Shown here: in pieces, positions 18,543 through 28,542 of the stretch
Layout: every line of letters starts with the position of its first letter
Numbering within the stretch: position 1 is the first letter of the stretch
Source of the DNA: Ruegeria marina
GTDB taxonomy: Bacteria > Pseudomonadota > Alphaproteobacteria > Rhodobacterales > Rhodobacteraceae
Reading direction: 5' to 3'
Assembly (NCBI RefSeq): GCF_900101475.1
Contig: NZ_FMZV01000002.1
Coordinates: forward strand, 372,001-436,000
DNA length: 64,000 bases
Notes under the pieces: model-generated
Database searches by the model: none
Seen by the model: only the letters and a program-made list of their open reading frames with translations
What the model was told of the DNA's origin: nothing
Translations under genes and position numbers: made by a program

Positions 18543-20057
18543 ATGGTCGCTCGCGCCTATACTGTCGCCTTTCAGGGGGTCGAGGCCCGCACCGTCGAGG
18601 TGCAATGTGCCGTGACCCCCGGCCTGCCGGCCTTTTCCATCGTTGGCCTGCCGGACAAGGCAGTGTCCGAGGCGCGCGACCGTGTTCGCAGCGCACTGAG
18701 CGGCATGGCCATTGCCCTGCCCTCCAAGCGGATAACAATCAACCTGTCGCCCGCCGACATGCCCAAGGAAGGCAGCCATTTCGACCTGCCGATTGCGCTG
18801 GCGCTGCTGGCGGCGCTGGAAATTGTGCCGGCGGATGCCGCAGAAAGCACGCTTGCCCTTGGAGAACTGTCGCTCGATGGCACGCTGGTTCCGGTCACAG
18901 GGGCGCTGCCGGCCGCGATGACGGCGGCCGAGGAAGAGAGGATGCTGCTTTGCCCCAAAGGGTCCAGCGCCGAAGCGGCCTGGGTCGATGCGGCCAAGGT
19001 GATTGGTGCCGAAACCCTCGCGGCGGTCATTCGCCACTATACCGGGCAGGCCCCGATCGACGCGGCACGGCCCGGCGAAGTGCAGTCGCCCGCCTTTTTG
19101 CGCGACCTGCGCGACGTCAAGGGGCAGGAACGCGCCAAACGCGCCCTGGAAATCGCTGCCGCCGGACGTCACCACATGATCATGATCGGCACGCCGGGGT
19201 CGGGAAAATCCATGCTGGCGGCCCGCATCCCCGGCATCCTGCCACCGCTGAACGCCGTAGAGGCTTTGGAAACGTCGATGATCCATTCCCTGTGCGGCCT
19301 GCTGGACGAGGGCGGGATCAGCCGAACCCGCCCCTTTCGGGAACCGCATCACACGGCTTCGATGGCCGCCATCGTCGGCGGTGGCAAGGGGGCCAAGCCC
19401 GGAGAAATCAGCCTGTCCCACAATGGCGTTCTGTTCCTCGACGAATTGCCGGAATTCCCGCGCACGGTGCTGGAGACCCTGCGCCAGCCGATTGAAACGG
19501 GAGAGGTTATGGTCGCCCGCGCCAATGCGCATGTGAAATATCCCTGCCGCTTCATGCTGGTCGCGGCGGCCAACCCGTGCCGTTGCGGCTATCTGACCGA
19601 TCCGGCGCGGGCCTGTTCGCGCGCGCCGGGCTGCGGCGAGGATTACCTCGGTCGTATCTCGGGGCCGTTGATGGACCGGTTCGACCTGCGCATCGAAGTT
19701 CCCCCGGTGGCCTTTACCGATCTCGACCTGCCCCCCAGCGCCGAGGGTTCGGCCGAAGTGGCCGCCCGCGTCGCCGCCGCCCGCGATATCCAGAGGATGC
19801 GGTTCGCCGGACAGTCCGGCATGCGGCAGAATGCCGATGCCGAGGGAAAGGCGCTGGAGGAAATCGCCACGCCGGATGCCGAGGGGCGCGATCTGCTGGT
19901 CAAGGCGGCAGACCGGTTCGGCCTGTCGGCACGGGCTTACCACCGGATCCTCCGCGTCGCGCGCACCATCGCAGACCTCGCCGGTGACACCGACGTCCGC
20001 CGCCCGCATGTGGCCGAAGCGCTCAGTTTTCGGGTCGCGGCCAGGTCGCTCGCCTGA
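18543..20057 (+). CDS. comM: YifB/ComM family Mg-chelatase-like AAA+ ATPase
   Basis: ComM is a hexameric helicase that promotes branch migration during natural transformation and homologous recombination. The 504 residues show the N-terminal ChlI-type domain (SIVGLPDKAVSEARDRVRSAL), Walker A GTPGSGKS, FREPHHTAS, Walker B VLFLDELPEF, a zinc-like Cys cluster (NPCRCGYLTDPARACSRAPGCG) and the arginine segment RISGPLMDRFDLRIEV. It follows the GST gene by 58 bases, with GGATCCGG before the ATG. Convergent with gshB. Confidence 0.94.
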   Translation: MVARAYTVAFQGVEARTVEVQCAVTPGLPAFSIVGLPDKAVSEARDRVRSALSGMAIALPSKRITINLSPADMPKEGSHFDLPIALALLAALEIVPADAAESTLALGELSLDGTLVPVTGALPAAMTAAEEERMLLCPKGSSAEAAWVDAAKVIGAETLAAVIRHYTGQAPIDAARPGEVQSPAFLRDLRDVKGQERAKRALEIAAAGRHHMIMIGTPGSGKSMLAARIPGILPPLNAVEALETSMIHSLCGLLDEGGISRTRPFREPHHTASMAAIVGGGKGAKPGEISLSHNGVLFLDELPEFPRTVLETLRQPIETGEVMVARANAHVKYPCRFMLVAAANPCRCGYLTDPARACSRAPGCGEDYLGRISGPLMDRFDLRIEVPPVAFTDLDLPPSAEGSAEVAARVAAARDIQRMRFAGQSGMRQNADAEGKALEEIATPDAEGRDLLVKAADRFGLSARAYHRILRVARTIADLAGDTDVRRPHVAEALSFRVAARSLA

Positions 20058-20073
20058 CCTGCCGGTTTTCCCC

Positions 20074-21006
20074 TCAGAGCTTGGCCTCGATCGCCTCCCA
20101 GATGCGGGCCGCGATGTTGACGCCGTCGAACCTCTCCAACTCCTGGATACCGGTGGGCGAGGTCACATTGATCTCGGTCAGATAATCACCAATCACATCG
20201 ATGCCCACAAAGACCTGCCCCTTTTCGCGCAGCAGAGGTCCGATAGTGGCACAGATTTCCAGATCGCGTTCCGTCAGCCCGATCTTTTCGGGGCGTCCGC
20301 CCACATGCATGTTCGACCGCGTCTCGCCCTCGGCAGGCACGCGGTTGATGGCACCGACCGCCTCGCCATCCACGAGGATCACGCGCTTGTCGCCCTGGCG
20401 CACGGCAGGCAGATACTTCTGCACGATCAGTGGCTCGCGCGAGAATCCGATGAAAAGCTCGTGCAGCGACGACAGGTTGCGGTCGTTTTCATCCAGCCGG
20501 AACACGCCCGCGCCGCCATTGCCGTAAAGCGGTTTCAGAATGATGTCGCCATGCCTGGCCTTGAACGTGCGGATCGTGTCCAGATCGCGGGCGATTGCGG
20601 TTGGCGGTGTCAGCTGAGGGAAATTCAGCACCAGCAGCTTCTCGGGATAGTTGCGCACCCAGAAGGGGTCGTTCACGACCAGGGTCTGCCCCTTGAGCCG
20701 GTCCAGCAGATGCGTCGAGGTGATGTAGTGCATGTCGAACGGCGGGTCCTGCCGCAGCCAGACCACGTCAAAATCGGCCAGGTCCACCTCTCGCATCGGC
20801 CCCAGTACTGCAGGGTTGCCTGCCACCCGCTGCACCGTCATGTCATGGCCGCGCGCGGTGATCCGCCCCTCCTGATAGGCCAGATGGTCCGGCCCGTAGT
20901 AGAACAGTTCATGTCCGCGCGCCTGCGCCTCTTCGGCAAGCCGGAACGAACTGTCGGCATTGATGTTCACGGCCCCGATCGGGTCCATCTGAAAGGCGAT
21001 CTTCAT
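20074..21006 (-). CDS. gshB: Glutathione synthetase
   Basis: ATP-grasp ligase joining gamma-glutamylcysteine and glycine, the last step of glutathione synthesis. [32 protein letters not shown] starts the substrate domain, and the ATP-grasp region shows [18 protein letters not shown] and [26 protein letters not shown] 21006 follows GAGGGA by seven bases; the 19 residues further upstream in frame are not conserved. At 310 residues it is full length. The GST gene nearby is another glutathione user, though on the other strand. Confidence 0.96.
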   Translation of the reverse strand: MKIAFQMDPIGAVNINADSSFRLAEEAQARGHELFYYGPDHLAYQEGRITARGHDMTVQRVAGNPAVLGPMREVDLADFDVVWLRQDPPFDMHYITSTHLLDRLKGQTLVVNDPFWVRNYPEKLLVLNFPQLTPPTAIARDLDTIRTFKARHGDIILKPLYGNGGAGVFRLDENDRNLSSLHELFIGFSREPLIVQKYLPAVRQGDKRVILVDGEAVGAINRVPAEGETRSNMHVGGRPEKIGLTERDLEICATIGPLLREKGQVFVGIDVIGDYLTEINVTSPTGIQELERFDGVNIAARIWEAIEAKL

Positions 21007-21069
21007 TCTTCGTCCCTCGTTAGCGGCTGTCCGATACATGGCGCAGCCGGCGGCGGGGTTCAATGGCGA

Positions 21070-21441
21070 TCAGAGGTGACCGAAGGCATTCTCAAGGATT
21101 TGAAGGCGGCCCATGGAGTCGACCAGCGCCACGTCGAACCGCACCGGGGTCAATTGTCCAAGCGGTTCCCCGGCAAGGAACTCTGCGGCGGCATTTTGCA
21201 GGCGCACCATCTGCCGTGCTCCCAGGCTGGCGGCAGCGCTATCGAAATCGCGGCTCTGCTTGACTTCGACAAATACCACCTCTTGCCCGAACCGGAGGAT
21301 CAGGTCGATTTCCCCGCCCTTGCCGCGCCACCTGCGGCGGTCCACGCGATGGCCGCGCCTTTCGTAATCCTGAGCGACCCTTCCCTCTGCCGCATCACCT
21401 GACAGCTGATTGAGTCTCCCGCGCAGGTTTCTTGCCGACAT
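21070..21441 (-). CDS. YraN family (UPF0102) endonuclease-like protein
   Basis: Small protein of 123 residues with the restriction-endonuclease-like core: GDAAEGRVAQDYERRGHRV, then GGEIDLILR and VVFVEVKQS, carrying the E-D-ExK catalytic pattern. Function is not established; a nucleic-acid processing role is assumed. It starts one base after the rsmI stop. In E. coli rsmI (yraL), lpoA (yraM) and yraN are neighbours; the same three are together here, though lpoA is inverted. Confidence 0.9.
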   Translation of the reverse strand: MSARNLRGRLNQLSGDAAEGRVAQDYERRGHRVDRRRWRGKGGEIDLILRFGQEVVFVEVKQSRDFDSAAASLGARQMVRLQNAAAEFLAGEPLGQLTPVRFDVALVDSMGRLQILENAFGHL

Positions 21442-21442
21442 C

Positions 21443-22300
21443 TCACCGTTTCCCCAGTTTCAGTGCCATCTGATAGACCGGACGCCGGGGAACCCCGTGC
21501 ATTCGGGCGACCAGATCGGCGGCATCTTTTACCGAATGGCTTTCAAGCGCATCGCGCAGGGATTGTTCTATATCCGTCTCCTTAACGGGTTCTGAACGGG
21601 CCCGGTCCACGAGCAGAACGATTTCGCCCCTGACTGCCGTATCCGCCACGGAGGCCCCAATGCTGTCCAGTGTGCCCCGTCGAATTTCCTCGAATTTCTT
21701 CGTCAACTCCCTGCACAGGGCGGCAGGACGCGACCCGCCCAGTACTGCCGACATGTCGGAAAGGGTTTCGGCAACCCGTTTAGGCGACTCGTAGAACACA
21801 AGTGTTCCCGGAACATCGCGCAACGCCTCCAGGCGCGTCTTGCGCGCCGACCTGGTGTTCGGCAGGAAGCCGGCAAAGAAAAACGCGTCGGTCGGCAGGC
21901 CGGCAAGCGTCAACGCCGTGAGGGCCGCCGAAGGGCCCGGCGCAGTTGTGACCATGTACCCCGCTTCGGCCGCCGCCTTGCTCAGCTCGTACCCCGGATC
22001 GGCGATCAGCGGCATTCCGGCCTCGGATGCATATGCGACCGAACGCCCTTCCGCGAGGGCATCCAGAAGTTTTGCGCGGGCGCCCGCACCCGAATGATCA
22101 TGATAGGCAAGGACTCGCCGCCCCTCCAGCGGAATACCGTGAATATCCAGCAAATGCCTGAGAGAGCGTGTATCCTCGGCAGCGATCACTTCGGCCGAGG
22201 CCAGCACGTCCAGTGCCCTGAGCGTGATGTCACGCGCGGCGCCGATCGGTGTTCCGACGAAATACAAGCCTGCCGGCAATCTGAGCTTTTGGTAATTCAA
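21443..22300 (-). CDS. rsmI: 16S rRNA (cytidine-1402-2'-O)-methyltransferase
   Basis: SAM-dependent tetrapyrrole-methylase-fold enzyme that methylates C1402 in the ribosomal decoding centre. GLYFVGTPIGAARDITLRALDVLASAEVIAAEDTR and GMPLIADPGYELSKAA are diagnostic, as is FFFAGFLPNTRSARKTRLEAL. The start is a TTG at 22300; the frame has a stop about nine codons upstream and no ATG between. The product has 285 residues. It opens a leftward yraN-containing run and diverges from the LpoA-like gene with an 84-base gap. Confidence 0.94.
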   Translation of the reverse strand: MNYQKLRLPAGLYFVGTPIGAARDITLRALDVLASAEVIAAEDTRSLRHLLDIHGIPLEGRRVLAYHDHSGAGARAKLLDALAEGRSVAYASEAGMPLIADPGYELSKAAAEAGYMVTTAPGPSAALTALTLAGLPTDAFFFAGFLPNTRSARKTRLEALRDVPGTLVFYESPKRVAETLSDMSAVLGGSRPAALCRELTKKFEEIRRGTLDSIGASVADTAVRGEIVLLVDRARSEPVKETDIEQSLRDALESHSVKDAADLVARMHGVPRRPVYQMALKLGKR

Positions 22301-22384
22301 CGCTGGACCCGTGTTTCGTGACGTTTATTATCGCGGCTCGACCAACGCGGCGGTCCGCCGCCGGATCAGGGAGCTATTGATTAG

Positions 22385-23560
22385 ATGTTTGCCGTTTTCA
22401 ACCCCGCCCGCAAGTTCGCCCTTTCCGCGCTCGCCGTGGCGGCAGCGGCCATTCTGTCCGCGTGCGATACCGCCACGATCGGAGGCGGAGGCCCGTCGAT
22501 CAATGCCTCGAACCCGGTTCCGGTCGCCTTACTGGTGCCGCGCGGTTCTGCCCAGCCGGGCGACGCCGTGCTTGCCCAAAGCCTGGAAAACGCGGCACGA
22601 ATGGCCATCGGAGACCTTCAGAACGTGCAGATAGACCTGCGTGTCTATGATACCGCGGGCGATGCCAATACCGCTGCTGCCGTCGCGCAGCAGGCGGTGG
22701 GCGAAGGCGCAAAAATCATTCTTGGCCCGGTCTATGCGCAAGCGGCCAATGCTGCCGGTCTGGCCGTCCTGAACCAGAACATCAATGTTCTTTCGTTCTC
22801 CAACAACCCCAAGATTGCGGGCGGAAACGTGTTTGTCCTCGGGCCGACGTTTGAAAATACGGCAAACCGGTTGGCCAGTTTCGCAGCCCGCCAGGGCAAG
22901 GGAAACATCGTCGTCGTGCACAGCAACGACGAGGCTGGCCAACTCGGCAAGGCCGCGATCACCCAGGCGATTTCGCAAACAGGGGCCAATCTGGCCGGGT
23001 CCGTTGTGTTCGAGCAATCACAGCAGGGCGTGATCACCTCCGTGCCGCAGGTCAAGGCCACCGTCGATGGGACTGGCGCCGATTCGGTATTCTTCACGGC
23101 GACCACGGCGGGTGCCCTGCCGCTCTTTTCGCAACTCCTCCCCGAGGCTGGCCTGTCGCCAGCTGAGAAACAGTTCATTGGGCTTACACGTTGGGACATT
23201 CCCGCACAGACACTGGAGTTGCCAGGTGTTCAGGGTGGATGGTTTGCCCTGCCCGACCCCTCCAAGAGCGCCGCGTTCAACGCGCGCTACCAGGCCGCCT
23301 ACGGAGGCGCGCCGCACCCGATCGGCGGATTGGCTTATGACGGCATCGCGGCCATAGGCGCTCTGGTCGGCGCCGGAAAATCCGACGCTCTCACAGGCGC
23401 AGCCCTTACTCAAAGCGCCGGGTTTCAGGGAGTCGGAGGGATCTTCCGTCTTCGTCCGGATGGCACTAATGAACGGGGACTTGCTGTTGCCACAATTCAG
23501 AACAAACAGGTGGTTGTGATTGACCCTGCCCCACAAAGCTTCTCAGGCGCCGGCTTCTGA
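22385..23560 (+). CDS. Penicillin-binding protein activator-like lipoprotein (LpoA C-domain type)
   Basis: Secreted lipoprotein with signal residues 1-26 and lipobox LSAC, modified Cys27. The rest is a type I periplasmic-binding fold: PVPVALLVPRGS, KIILGPVYAQAANAAGLAVLNQ, VVVHSNDEAGQ and YDGIAAIGALVGAG match the LpoA/leucine-binding family. LpoA activates PBP1A from the outer membrane; this protein lacks the LpoA N-terminal TPR domain, as in other alphaproteobacteria. Its place beside rsmI and yraN supports the LpoA link. The stop lies 41 bases inside glnD. Confidence 0.82.
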   Translation: MFAVFNPARKFALSALAVAAAAILSACDTATIGGGGPSINASNPVPVALLVPRGSAQPGDAVLAQSLENAARMAIGDLQNVQIDLRVYDTAGDANTAAAVAQQAVGEGAKIILGPVYAQAANAAGLAVLNQNINVLSFSNNPKIAGGNVFVLGPTFENTANRLASFAARQGKGNIVVVHSNDEAGQLGKAAITQAISQTGANLAGSVVFEQSQQGVITSVPQVKATVDGTGADSVFFTATTAGALPLFSQLLPEAGLSPAEKQFIGLTRWDIPAQTLELPGVQGGWFALPDPSKSAAFNARYQAAYGGAPHPIGGLAYDGIAAIGALVGAGKSDALTGAALTQSAGFQGVGGIFRLRPDGTNERGLAVATIQNKQVVVIDPAPQSFSGAGF

Positions 23561-26351
23561 GCCGATTTACGACCACCATGCCATTCAGCCGAAGCTGACC
23601 GGAGACCTTGTCCGGGATCCGGTCGAGGTATTCGATGCTGCATCCGTGTTCGACCGTATCCGGACGGCAGCGGACGAAGCCACGGACAACGCTGCGCTGC
23701 GCAGCGCTGTCGTGGCAGTCCTGCGGGAAGTGCAGACAGACGGGCGCACCGCCATAGCCCAAGGTTTTGCCGACAACCCCTTCGCCGCCCGCCCGATGAC
23801 CCGGGCCTACACCTACCTGACCGACGGGCTGGTGATGACGGCACTCTATGTGGCGGCAAACCTGCTGCATCCTCTGGCCACTCCCACACAGGGAGAACGC
23901 ATTGCCGTCATGGCGGTCGGCGGGTACGGCCGGGGCGAGATGGCTCCGCATTCGGATGTCGACCTGTTGTTCCTGACCCCTTACAAGATCACCGCCTGGG
24001 CGGAGAGTGTGATCGAGTCGATGCTCTACATGCTGTGGGACCTGCGTCTGAAAGTCGGGCATTCTTCGCGCACGGTGACAGATTGTCTGCGGCTCGGACG
24101 CGAGGATTTCACCATTCGCACCGCACTGCTGGAACACCGGTTCCTGTCGGGGCACCTGCCGCTGGCCCAGTCGCTCGACAAGAAGTTGAAATCGGACCTG
24201 TTCAAGGACACCGAGCGCGAGTTCATCGAGGCCAAGCTGGAAGAACGCGACGCCCGGCACCGCAAGCAGGGTCAGCGCTACATGGTCGAGCCCAATGTAA
24301 AGGAAGGCAAAGGCGGATTGCGTGACCTGCAATCGCTGTACTGGATCTCGAAATACGTGTACGGGGTCAAGGATACCGCCGAGCTGGTGCCACTGGGCCT
24401 GTTCACCCCGGCGGAGTACCAGACCTTCGTGCAGGCCGAGGATTTTCTCTGGGCCGTGCGCGGGCATCTCCATATCGTGACCGGCAGGGCAACCGAACAG
24501 TTGAACTTCGACCTCCAGGTAGAGGTCGCCGATCGCATGGGATACGAGGATCGTGCGGGCCGGCGCGGGGTCGAGATCTTCATGCAGAAATATTTCCGCG
24601 AGGCGACCCGTGTCGGCGAGTTGACACGGATATTTCTCACCAAGCTCGAAGCACAGCACATGAAGGGCGCGCCGCTCCTCGAACGGATCTTCCGACGCAG
24701 GCCGAAGATCAAGCCCGAATACAAGGTCGTGCATGGACGGCTTGATGTCGTCGATCCCAAGGCATTCCTTTCGGACAAGTTGAACCTGTTGCGCCTGTTC
24801 GAGGAAGGTCTGCGTACCGGGATGCTCATTCACCCGGATGCCATGCGTTTGGTCACGGCCAATCTGGCCCTCATCGACGATGAGATGCGCAACGACAAGG
24901 AAGCCCAGCGCCTGTTCCTGGACCTGCTGCTCAAACACGGAAATCCGGAACGTGCCCTCAGGCGGATGAACGAACTGGGCGTTCTCTCCGCCTTCATCCC
25001 CGAGTTCGAACCGATCGTGGCGATGATGCAGTTCAACATGTACCACAGCTATACGGTCGACGAGCACATCATTCAGACCATCGTGAACCTCGCCCAGATC
25101 GAAAAGGGCGAACTGGTCGAAGCCTTGCCGTTGGCGTCGTCAATCCTGAAGGCGGGCGTCAATCGAAAGGTGCTGTACACCGCGTTGTTGCTGCATGACA
25201 TCGGCAAAGGCAGGCCCGAAGACCATTCGATCCTGGGCGCCCGCATCGCTCGCAAGGTGGCGCCGCGCCTCGGCCTCAACAAATCCGAATGCGAAACGGT
25301 CGAATGGCTGGTGCGGTATCATCTGCTGATGTCCGACATGGCGCAGAAACGGGACATCTCCGACCCTCGCACGGTGCGCGATTTCGCCAAGGCGGTGCAG
25401 ACGGTAAAACGTCTCGACCTGCTCACCGTGCTTACGGTCTGTGACATCCGCGGTGTGGGTCCGAATACCTGGAACAACTGGAAAGCCACGCTGCTGCGCG
25501 CCCTGCACGCCGAAACCAAGCGCGCGCTGGAAACCGGGATGGAGGATCTGAACCGCGAAGGTCGCGGCAACGAGGCCAAGAAGGCGCTGCGCGAAGCGCT
25601 CTCTGATTGGCCGCGCGAGGATCTCAAGGTTGAAACCGGCCGCCATTACGACCCGTACTGGCAGGGCCTAAACCTTTCGACCCATGTCGAATTCGCCGAG
25701 ATGCTGCGCAAGCTGGAAGAAAGCGGCGATCCGGGCGCCGTCGAGATCCGCCTTGAGCCGGATCTTGACCGCGATGCCACTCGCGCCTGTTTCGCGATGG
25801 CCGACCATCCCGGCATCTTCTCGCGCATGGCCGGCGCGCTGGCGCTGGTTGGCGCGAATGTGGTCGACGCCCGTAGCTACACGACCAAGGACGGCTATGT
25901 GACAGACGCTTTCTGGATCCAGGACGCCGAAGGCCATCCCTACGAAGCCTCCCGCCTGCCCCGGCTGAGCCAGATGATCCTCAAGACGCTCAAGGGTGAA
26001 GTGGTGGCGCGCGAGGCGCTGAAATCCCGCGACAAGATCAAGAAGCGGGAGAAAGCCTTCAATGTTCCGACCCATATCACCTTCGACAACGACGGGTCCG
26101 AAATCTACACCATCATCGAGGTCGATACCCGCGACCGGCCCGGCCTGCTCTATGATCTGGCGCGCGCCATGGCCGCGGCGAACGTCTACATCGCCAACGC
26201 GGTCATCGCGACCTATGGCGAGCAGGTCGTCGATACATTCTACGTCAAGGACATGTTCGGCCTGAAATACTATTCGGAATCCAAGCAGCGCACCCTTGAG
26301 AAAAAACTGCGCGAAGCGATCTCCGAGGGCGCCAAAAGAGCCGCTTCATGA
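23520..26351 (+). CDS. glnD: Bifunctional PII uridylyltransferase / uridylyl-removing enzyme
   Basis: Primary nitrogen sensor: uridylylates PII when glutamine is low and reverses it when high. The nucleotidyltransferase motif GGYGRGEMAPHSDVDLLFL has G134-G135 and D146/D148; the HD hydrolase motif is H559-D560 in LLLHDIGKG; two ACT domains (starting near ATRACFAMADHPGIFSRM and YTIIEVDTRDRPGLLYDL) end the protein. At 943 residues it is full length. No ATG is in frame early, so I take TTG 23520, seven bases after AGGTGG, inside the lipoprotein gene. Confidence 0.95.
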   Translation: MTLPHKASQAPASEPIYDHHAIQPKLTGDLVRDPVEVFDAASVFDRIRTAADEATDNAALRSAVVAVLREVQTDGRTAIAQGFADNPFAARPMTRAYTYLTDGLVMTALYVAANLLHPLATPTQGERIAVMAVGGYGRGEMAPHSDVDLLFLTPYKITAWAESVIESMLYMLWDLRLKVGHSSRTVTDCLRLGREDFTIRTALLEHRFLSGHLPLAQSLDKKLKSDLFKDTEREFIEAKLEERDARHRKQGQRYMVEPNVKEGKGGLRDLQSLYWISKYVYGVKDTAELVPLGLFTPAEYQTFVQAEDFLWAVRGHLHIVTGRATEQLNFDLQVEVADRMGYEDRAGRRGVEIFMQKYFREATRVGELTRIFLTKLEAQHMKGAPLLERIFRRRPKIKPEYKVVHGRLDVVDPKAFLSDKLNLLRLFEEGLRTGMLIHPDAMRLVTANLALIDDEMRNDKEAQRLFLDLLLKHGNPERALRRMNELGVLSAFIPEFEPIVAMMQFNMYHSYTVDEHIIQTIVNLAQIEKGELVEALPLASSILKAGVNRKVLYTALLLHDIGKGRPEDHSILGARIARKVAPRLGLNKSECETVEWLVRYHLLMSDMAQKRDISDPRTVRDFAKAVQTVKRLDLLTVLTVCDIRGVGPNTWNNWKATLLRALHAETKRALETGMEDLNREGRGNEAKKALREALSDWPREDLKVETGRHYDPYWQGLNLSTHVEFAEMLRKLEESGDPGAVEIRLEPDLDRDATRACFAMADHPGIFSRMAGALALVGANVVDARSYTTKDGYVTDAFWIQDAEGHPYEASRLPRLSQMILKTLKGEVVAREALKSRDKIKKREKAFNVPTHITFDNDGSEIYTIIEVDTRDRPGLLYDLARAMAAANVYIANAVIATYGEQVVDTFYVKDMFGLKYYSESKQRTLEKKLREAISEGAKRAAS

Positions 26352-27889
26352 AGCCCATTCGCCTTATGGCCGGCTTTTTCACGGTCGGGTTCTGGACTCT
26401 GGCCAGCCGCATCCTGGGCTTTGTCCGCGAGATGATGCTGGCCGCCTACATCGGCCCTGGCCCGGTGATGGACGCCTTTGTCGCCGCTTTCCGCCTGCCC
26501 AACCTGTTCCGACGCTTCTTTGCCGAGGGCGCGTTCAACGCCGCCTTCGTGCCGATGTTCTCGAAACGGCTTGAGGCGGGCGAAGATGCCATAGTCTTTG
26601 CACAGAAATCGCTGAACCTTCTGACGGCAGCCGTGCTGGGCCTGGTTGGATTGGCGATGGTGTTCATGCCAGTCCTGATCTGGCTCACGGCAAGTGGTTT
26701 TGCAGGAGATGCACGGTTCGATCTGGCCGTGGGCTACGGCAAGATCGTGTTCCCCTACATCCTGTTCATGTCCCTGGCGGCATTGTTTTCCGGCGTATTG
26801 AACGCAACCGGCCGTTTTGCCGCCGCTGCCGCCGCGCCAGTGCTTCTGAACGTGTTCGCCTGTGCGGCGATGCTGGCAGGGTCGGTGTTCGGCGGCGCAG
26901 TGATCGACTGGCTGATCTGGGTCATCCCCGTGGCGGGCGTGGCGCAACTGGCACTGGTCTGGATCGCGACCGAGCGGGCGGAGATTCGCCTGCGTCCGGG
27001 CCTGCCGCGCCTTGACCCCGAGATGCGCCAACTGGTCCGCGTCGCCTTTCCCGCCGCTCTGGCAATGGGGGTCACACAGATCAACCTCGTGGTGGGTCAG
27101 TTGGTGGCCTCGCGCACCGAAAGCGCGGTCAGCTGGCTGTTTACCGCGGACCGACTGTATCAGTTGCCGTTGGGCGTGGTCGGTATCGCAGTCGGTATCG
27201 TCCTTCTGCCCGACCTGTCGCGTCGCCTGCGTGCCGGCGACATGGCGGGATCGCGCGATGCCTATTCCCGCGCGGGCGAATTTTCCCTGATCCTGACCCT
27301 GCCCTCTGCCGTGGCGCTGGTGGTGATCCCGTCGCCGCTGGTCTCGGTCCTGTTCCAGCGGGGCGCCTTCGGGCCAGAGGACACCGCCGCGACCGCGATT
27401 GCGGTTGCAATCTATGGGATGGGCCTTCCCGCGTTCATGTTGCAGAAAGTATACCAGCCGCTGTTTTTCGCGCGCGAAGACACCCGGAGCCCGTTCCGCT
27501 ATGCGGTGGTGGCAATGGTGGTGAACGCGGGACTGGCCTTTGGCCTCTATCCTCTCGTCGGCTGGTTCGCACCGGCCATTGCCGCCAGCGCGGCGGGCTG
27601 GACCATGGTGGCGCTCCTGGCGGCCGGTGCGCGCCGCATGGGCGAGGTCGCACGGTTCGACGCACGTTTCCACCGTCGGGCCGGGCGCATCCTGGCCGCA
27701 TCGCTGATCATGGGCGCTGTCCTATTCGGTATCCTCGTCCCCTTTGCCTGGGTTCTGGCCCTGCCTGGCTGGCGCTATCTTGGCTTGCTGGCGCTCATCC
27801 TGCTGGCCGCGGTCGTCTATTTCGGGGTCGGACACCTTATTGGCGCCTTCCGCCTGTCGGAATTCAGACGCGCGCTGAGGCGGTCATGA
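26348..27889 (+). CDS. murJ: Lipid II flippase MurJ (MviN)
   Basis: Multi-pass transporter that flips undecaprenyl-linked peptidoglycan precursor to the periplasm. The N-terminal run LMAGFFTVGFWTLASRILGFVREMMLAAYIGPGPVMDAFVAAFRLPNLFRRFFAEGAFNAAFVP is strongly MurJ-like, with the essential Arg residues in TLASRILGFVRE. About 14 helices in 513 residues. The ATG overlaps the glnD stop by four bases and the murJ stop overlaps the regulator gene by four, so the three are translated in a chain. Confidence 0.96.
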   Translation: MKPIRLMAGFFTVGFWTLASRILGFVREMMLAAYIGPGPVMDAFVAAFRLPNLFRRFFAEGAFNAAFVPMFSKRLEAGEDAIVFAQKSLNLLTAAVLGLVGLAMVFMPVLIWLTASGFAGDARFDLAVGYGKIVFPYILFMSLAALFSGVLNATGRFAAAAAAPVLLNVFACAAMLAGSVFGGAVIDWLIWVIPVAGVAQLALVWIATERAEIRLRPGLPRLDPEMRQLVRVAFPAALAMGVTQINLVVGQLVASRTESAVSWLFTADRLYQLPLGVVGIAVGIVLLPDLSRRLRAGDMAGSRDAYSRAGEFSLILTLPSAVALVVIPSPLVSVLFQRGAFGPEDTAATAIAVAIYGMGLPAFMLQKVYQPLFFAREDTRSPFRYAVVAMVVNAGLAFGLYPLVGWFAPAIAASAAGWTMVALLAAGARRMGEVARFDARFHRRAGRILAASLIMGAVLFGILVPFAWVLALPGWRYLGLLALILLAAVVYFGVGHLIGAFRLSEFRRALRRS

Positions 27890-28470
27890 GCCGGCTGGAC
27901 TGTCCATCCGGAACGGTCCTGTTTCACGCAGGAGAGGAGTGCCCTGGCTTCCTGCGCCTCGACGAAGGATCAATCCGCGTCACCCTTACCGCCGCGAACG
28001 GGCGCGAGGTTGTGCTGTACCGGGTCGGGCCCGGCGATGTGTGCCTGCAAACCTTCGCCTGCCTGACCGAGGGTCGCAGCTACAGCGCCGAGGGCGTCAC
28101 CGAAACGCATACGCGTGGAACCCTGATGAGCCATGCCGAGTTTCGCCGCGCGCTGGCCGAAGATGACGGGTTCCGGTCCGAGATCCTGCACGCGGTCGCC
28201 CGCCGCTTTGCCGATTTCGAACATCTTGTCGAAGATGTCGCGCTGACCGGCTTCGACGCCCGTCTTGCCCGCGCTTTGTTGCGCCTTTCGAAAGACGATA
28301 GCGTAACCGCGACGCACGAGGCGCTGGCCGCCGAAACGGCATCGGGCCGCGCCTTCGTCAGCCGCCGGCTTGCCGAATTCGCGCGCCAGGGGCTGGTCGA
28401 ACTGGCGCGCGGGCGGGTCACGCTACTGGACCGCGCCGGCCTGGAACGGATTGCCGCAGACGAACGGTGA
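27886..28470 (+). CDS. Crp/Fnr family transcriptional regulator with four Cys in the sensor domain
   Basis: 194-residue regulator: an N-terminal cyclic-nucleotide-binding-like beta barrel (residues 8-95), a long dimer helix near 100-118, and a winged helix at the C-terminus (HEALAAETASGRAFVSRRLAEFARQGLVEL). It has C6, C19, C53 and C59; these are not in the FNR spacing, and C53/C59 form GDVCLQTFACL. A thiol, persulfide or metal switch is possible. It overlaps murJ by four bases and is followed by a DUF2892 gene. A palindrome covers its stop. Confidence 0.85.
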   Translation: MSRLDCPSGTVLFHAGEECPGFLRLDEGSIRVTLTAANGREVVLYRVGPGDVCLQTFACLTEGRSYSAEGVTETHTRGTLMSHAEFRRALAEDDGFRSEILHAVARRFADFEHLVEDVALTGFDARLARALLRLSKDDSVTATHEALAAETASGRAFVSRRLAEFARQGLVELARGRVTLLDRAGLERIAADER

Positions 28471-28481
28471 CACTGTCACCG
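28465..28481. promoter_or_regulatory. 17-base palindrome at the regulator stop codon
   Basis: CGGTGACA-C-TGTCACCG is a perfect eight-base inverted repeat around one base. It includes the TGA stop of the Crp/Fnr gene and lies 61 bases before the DUF2892 ATG. It could be the regulator's operator for the DUF2892 gene or a short terminator; there is no T-run. Confidence 0.5.
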
Positions 28482-28542
28482 ACGCGTGAGCCGCATCAGG
28501 TCAGGATGAGGACATGTGAACTTTCCTGAAAGGAACCCGGAC

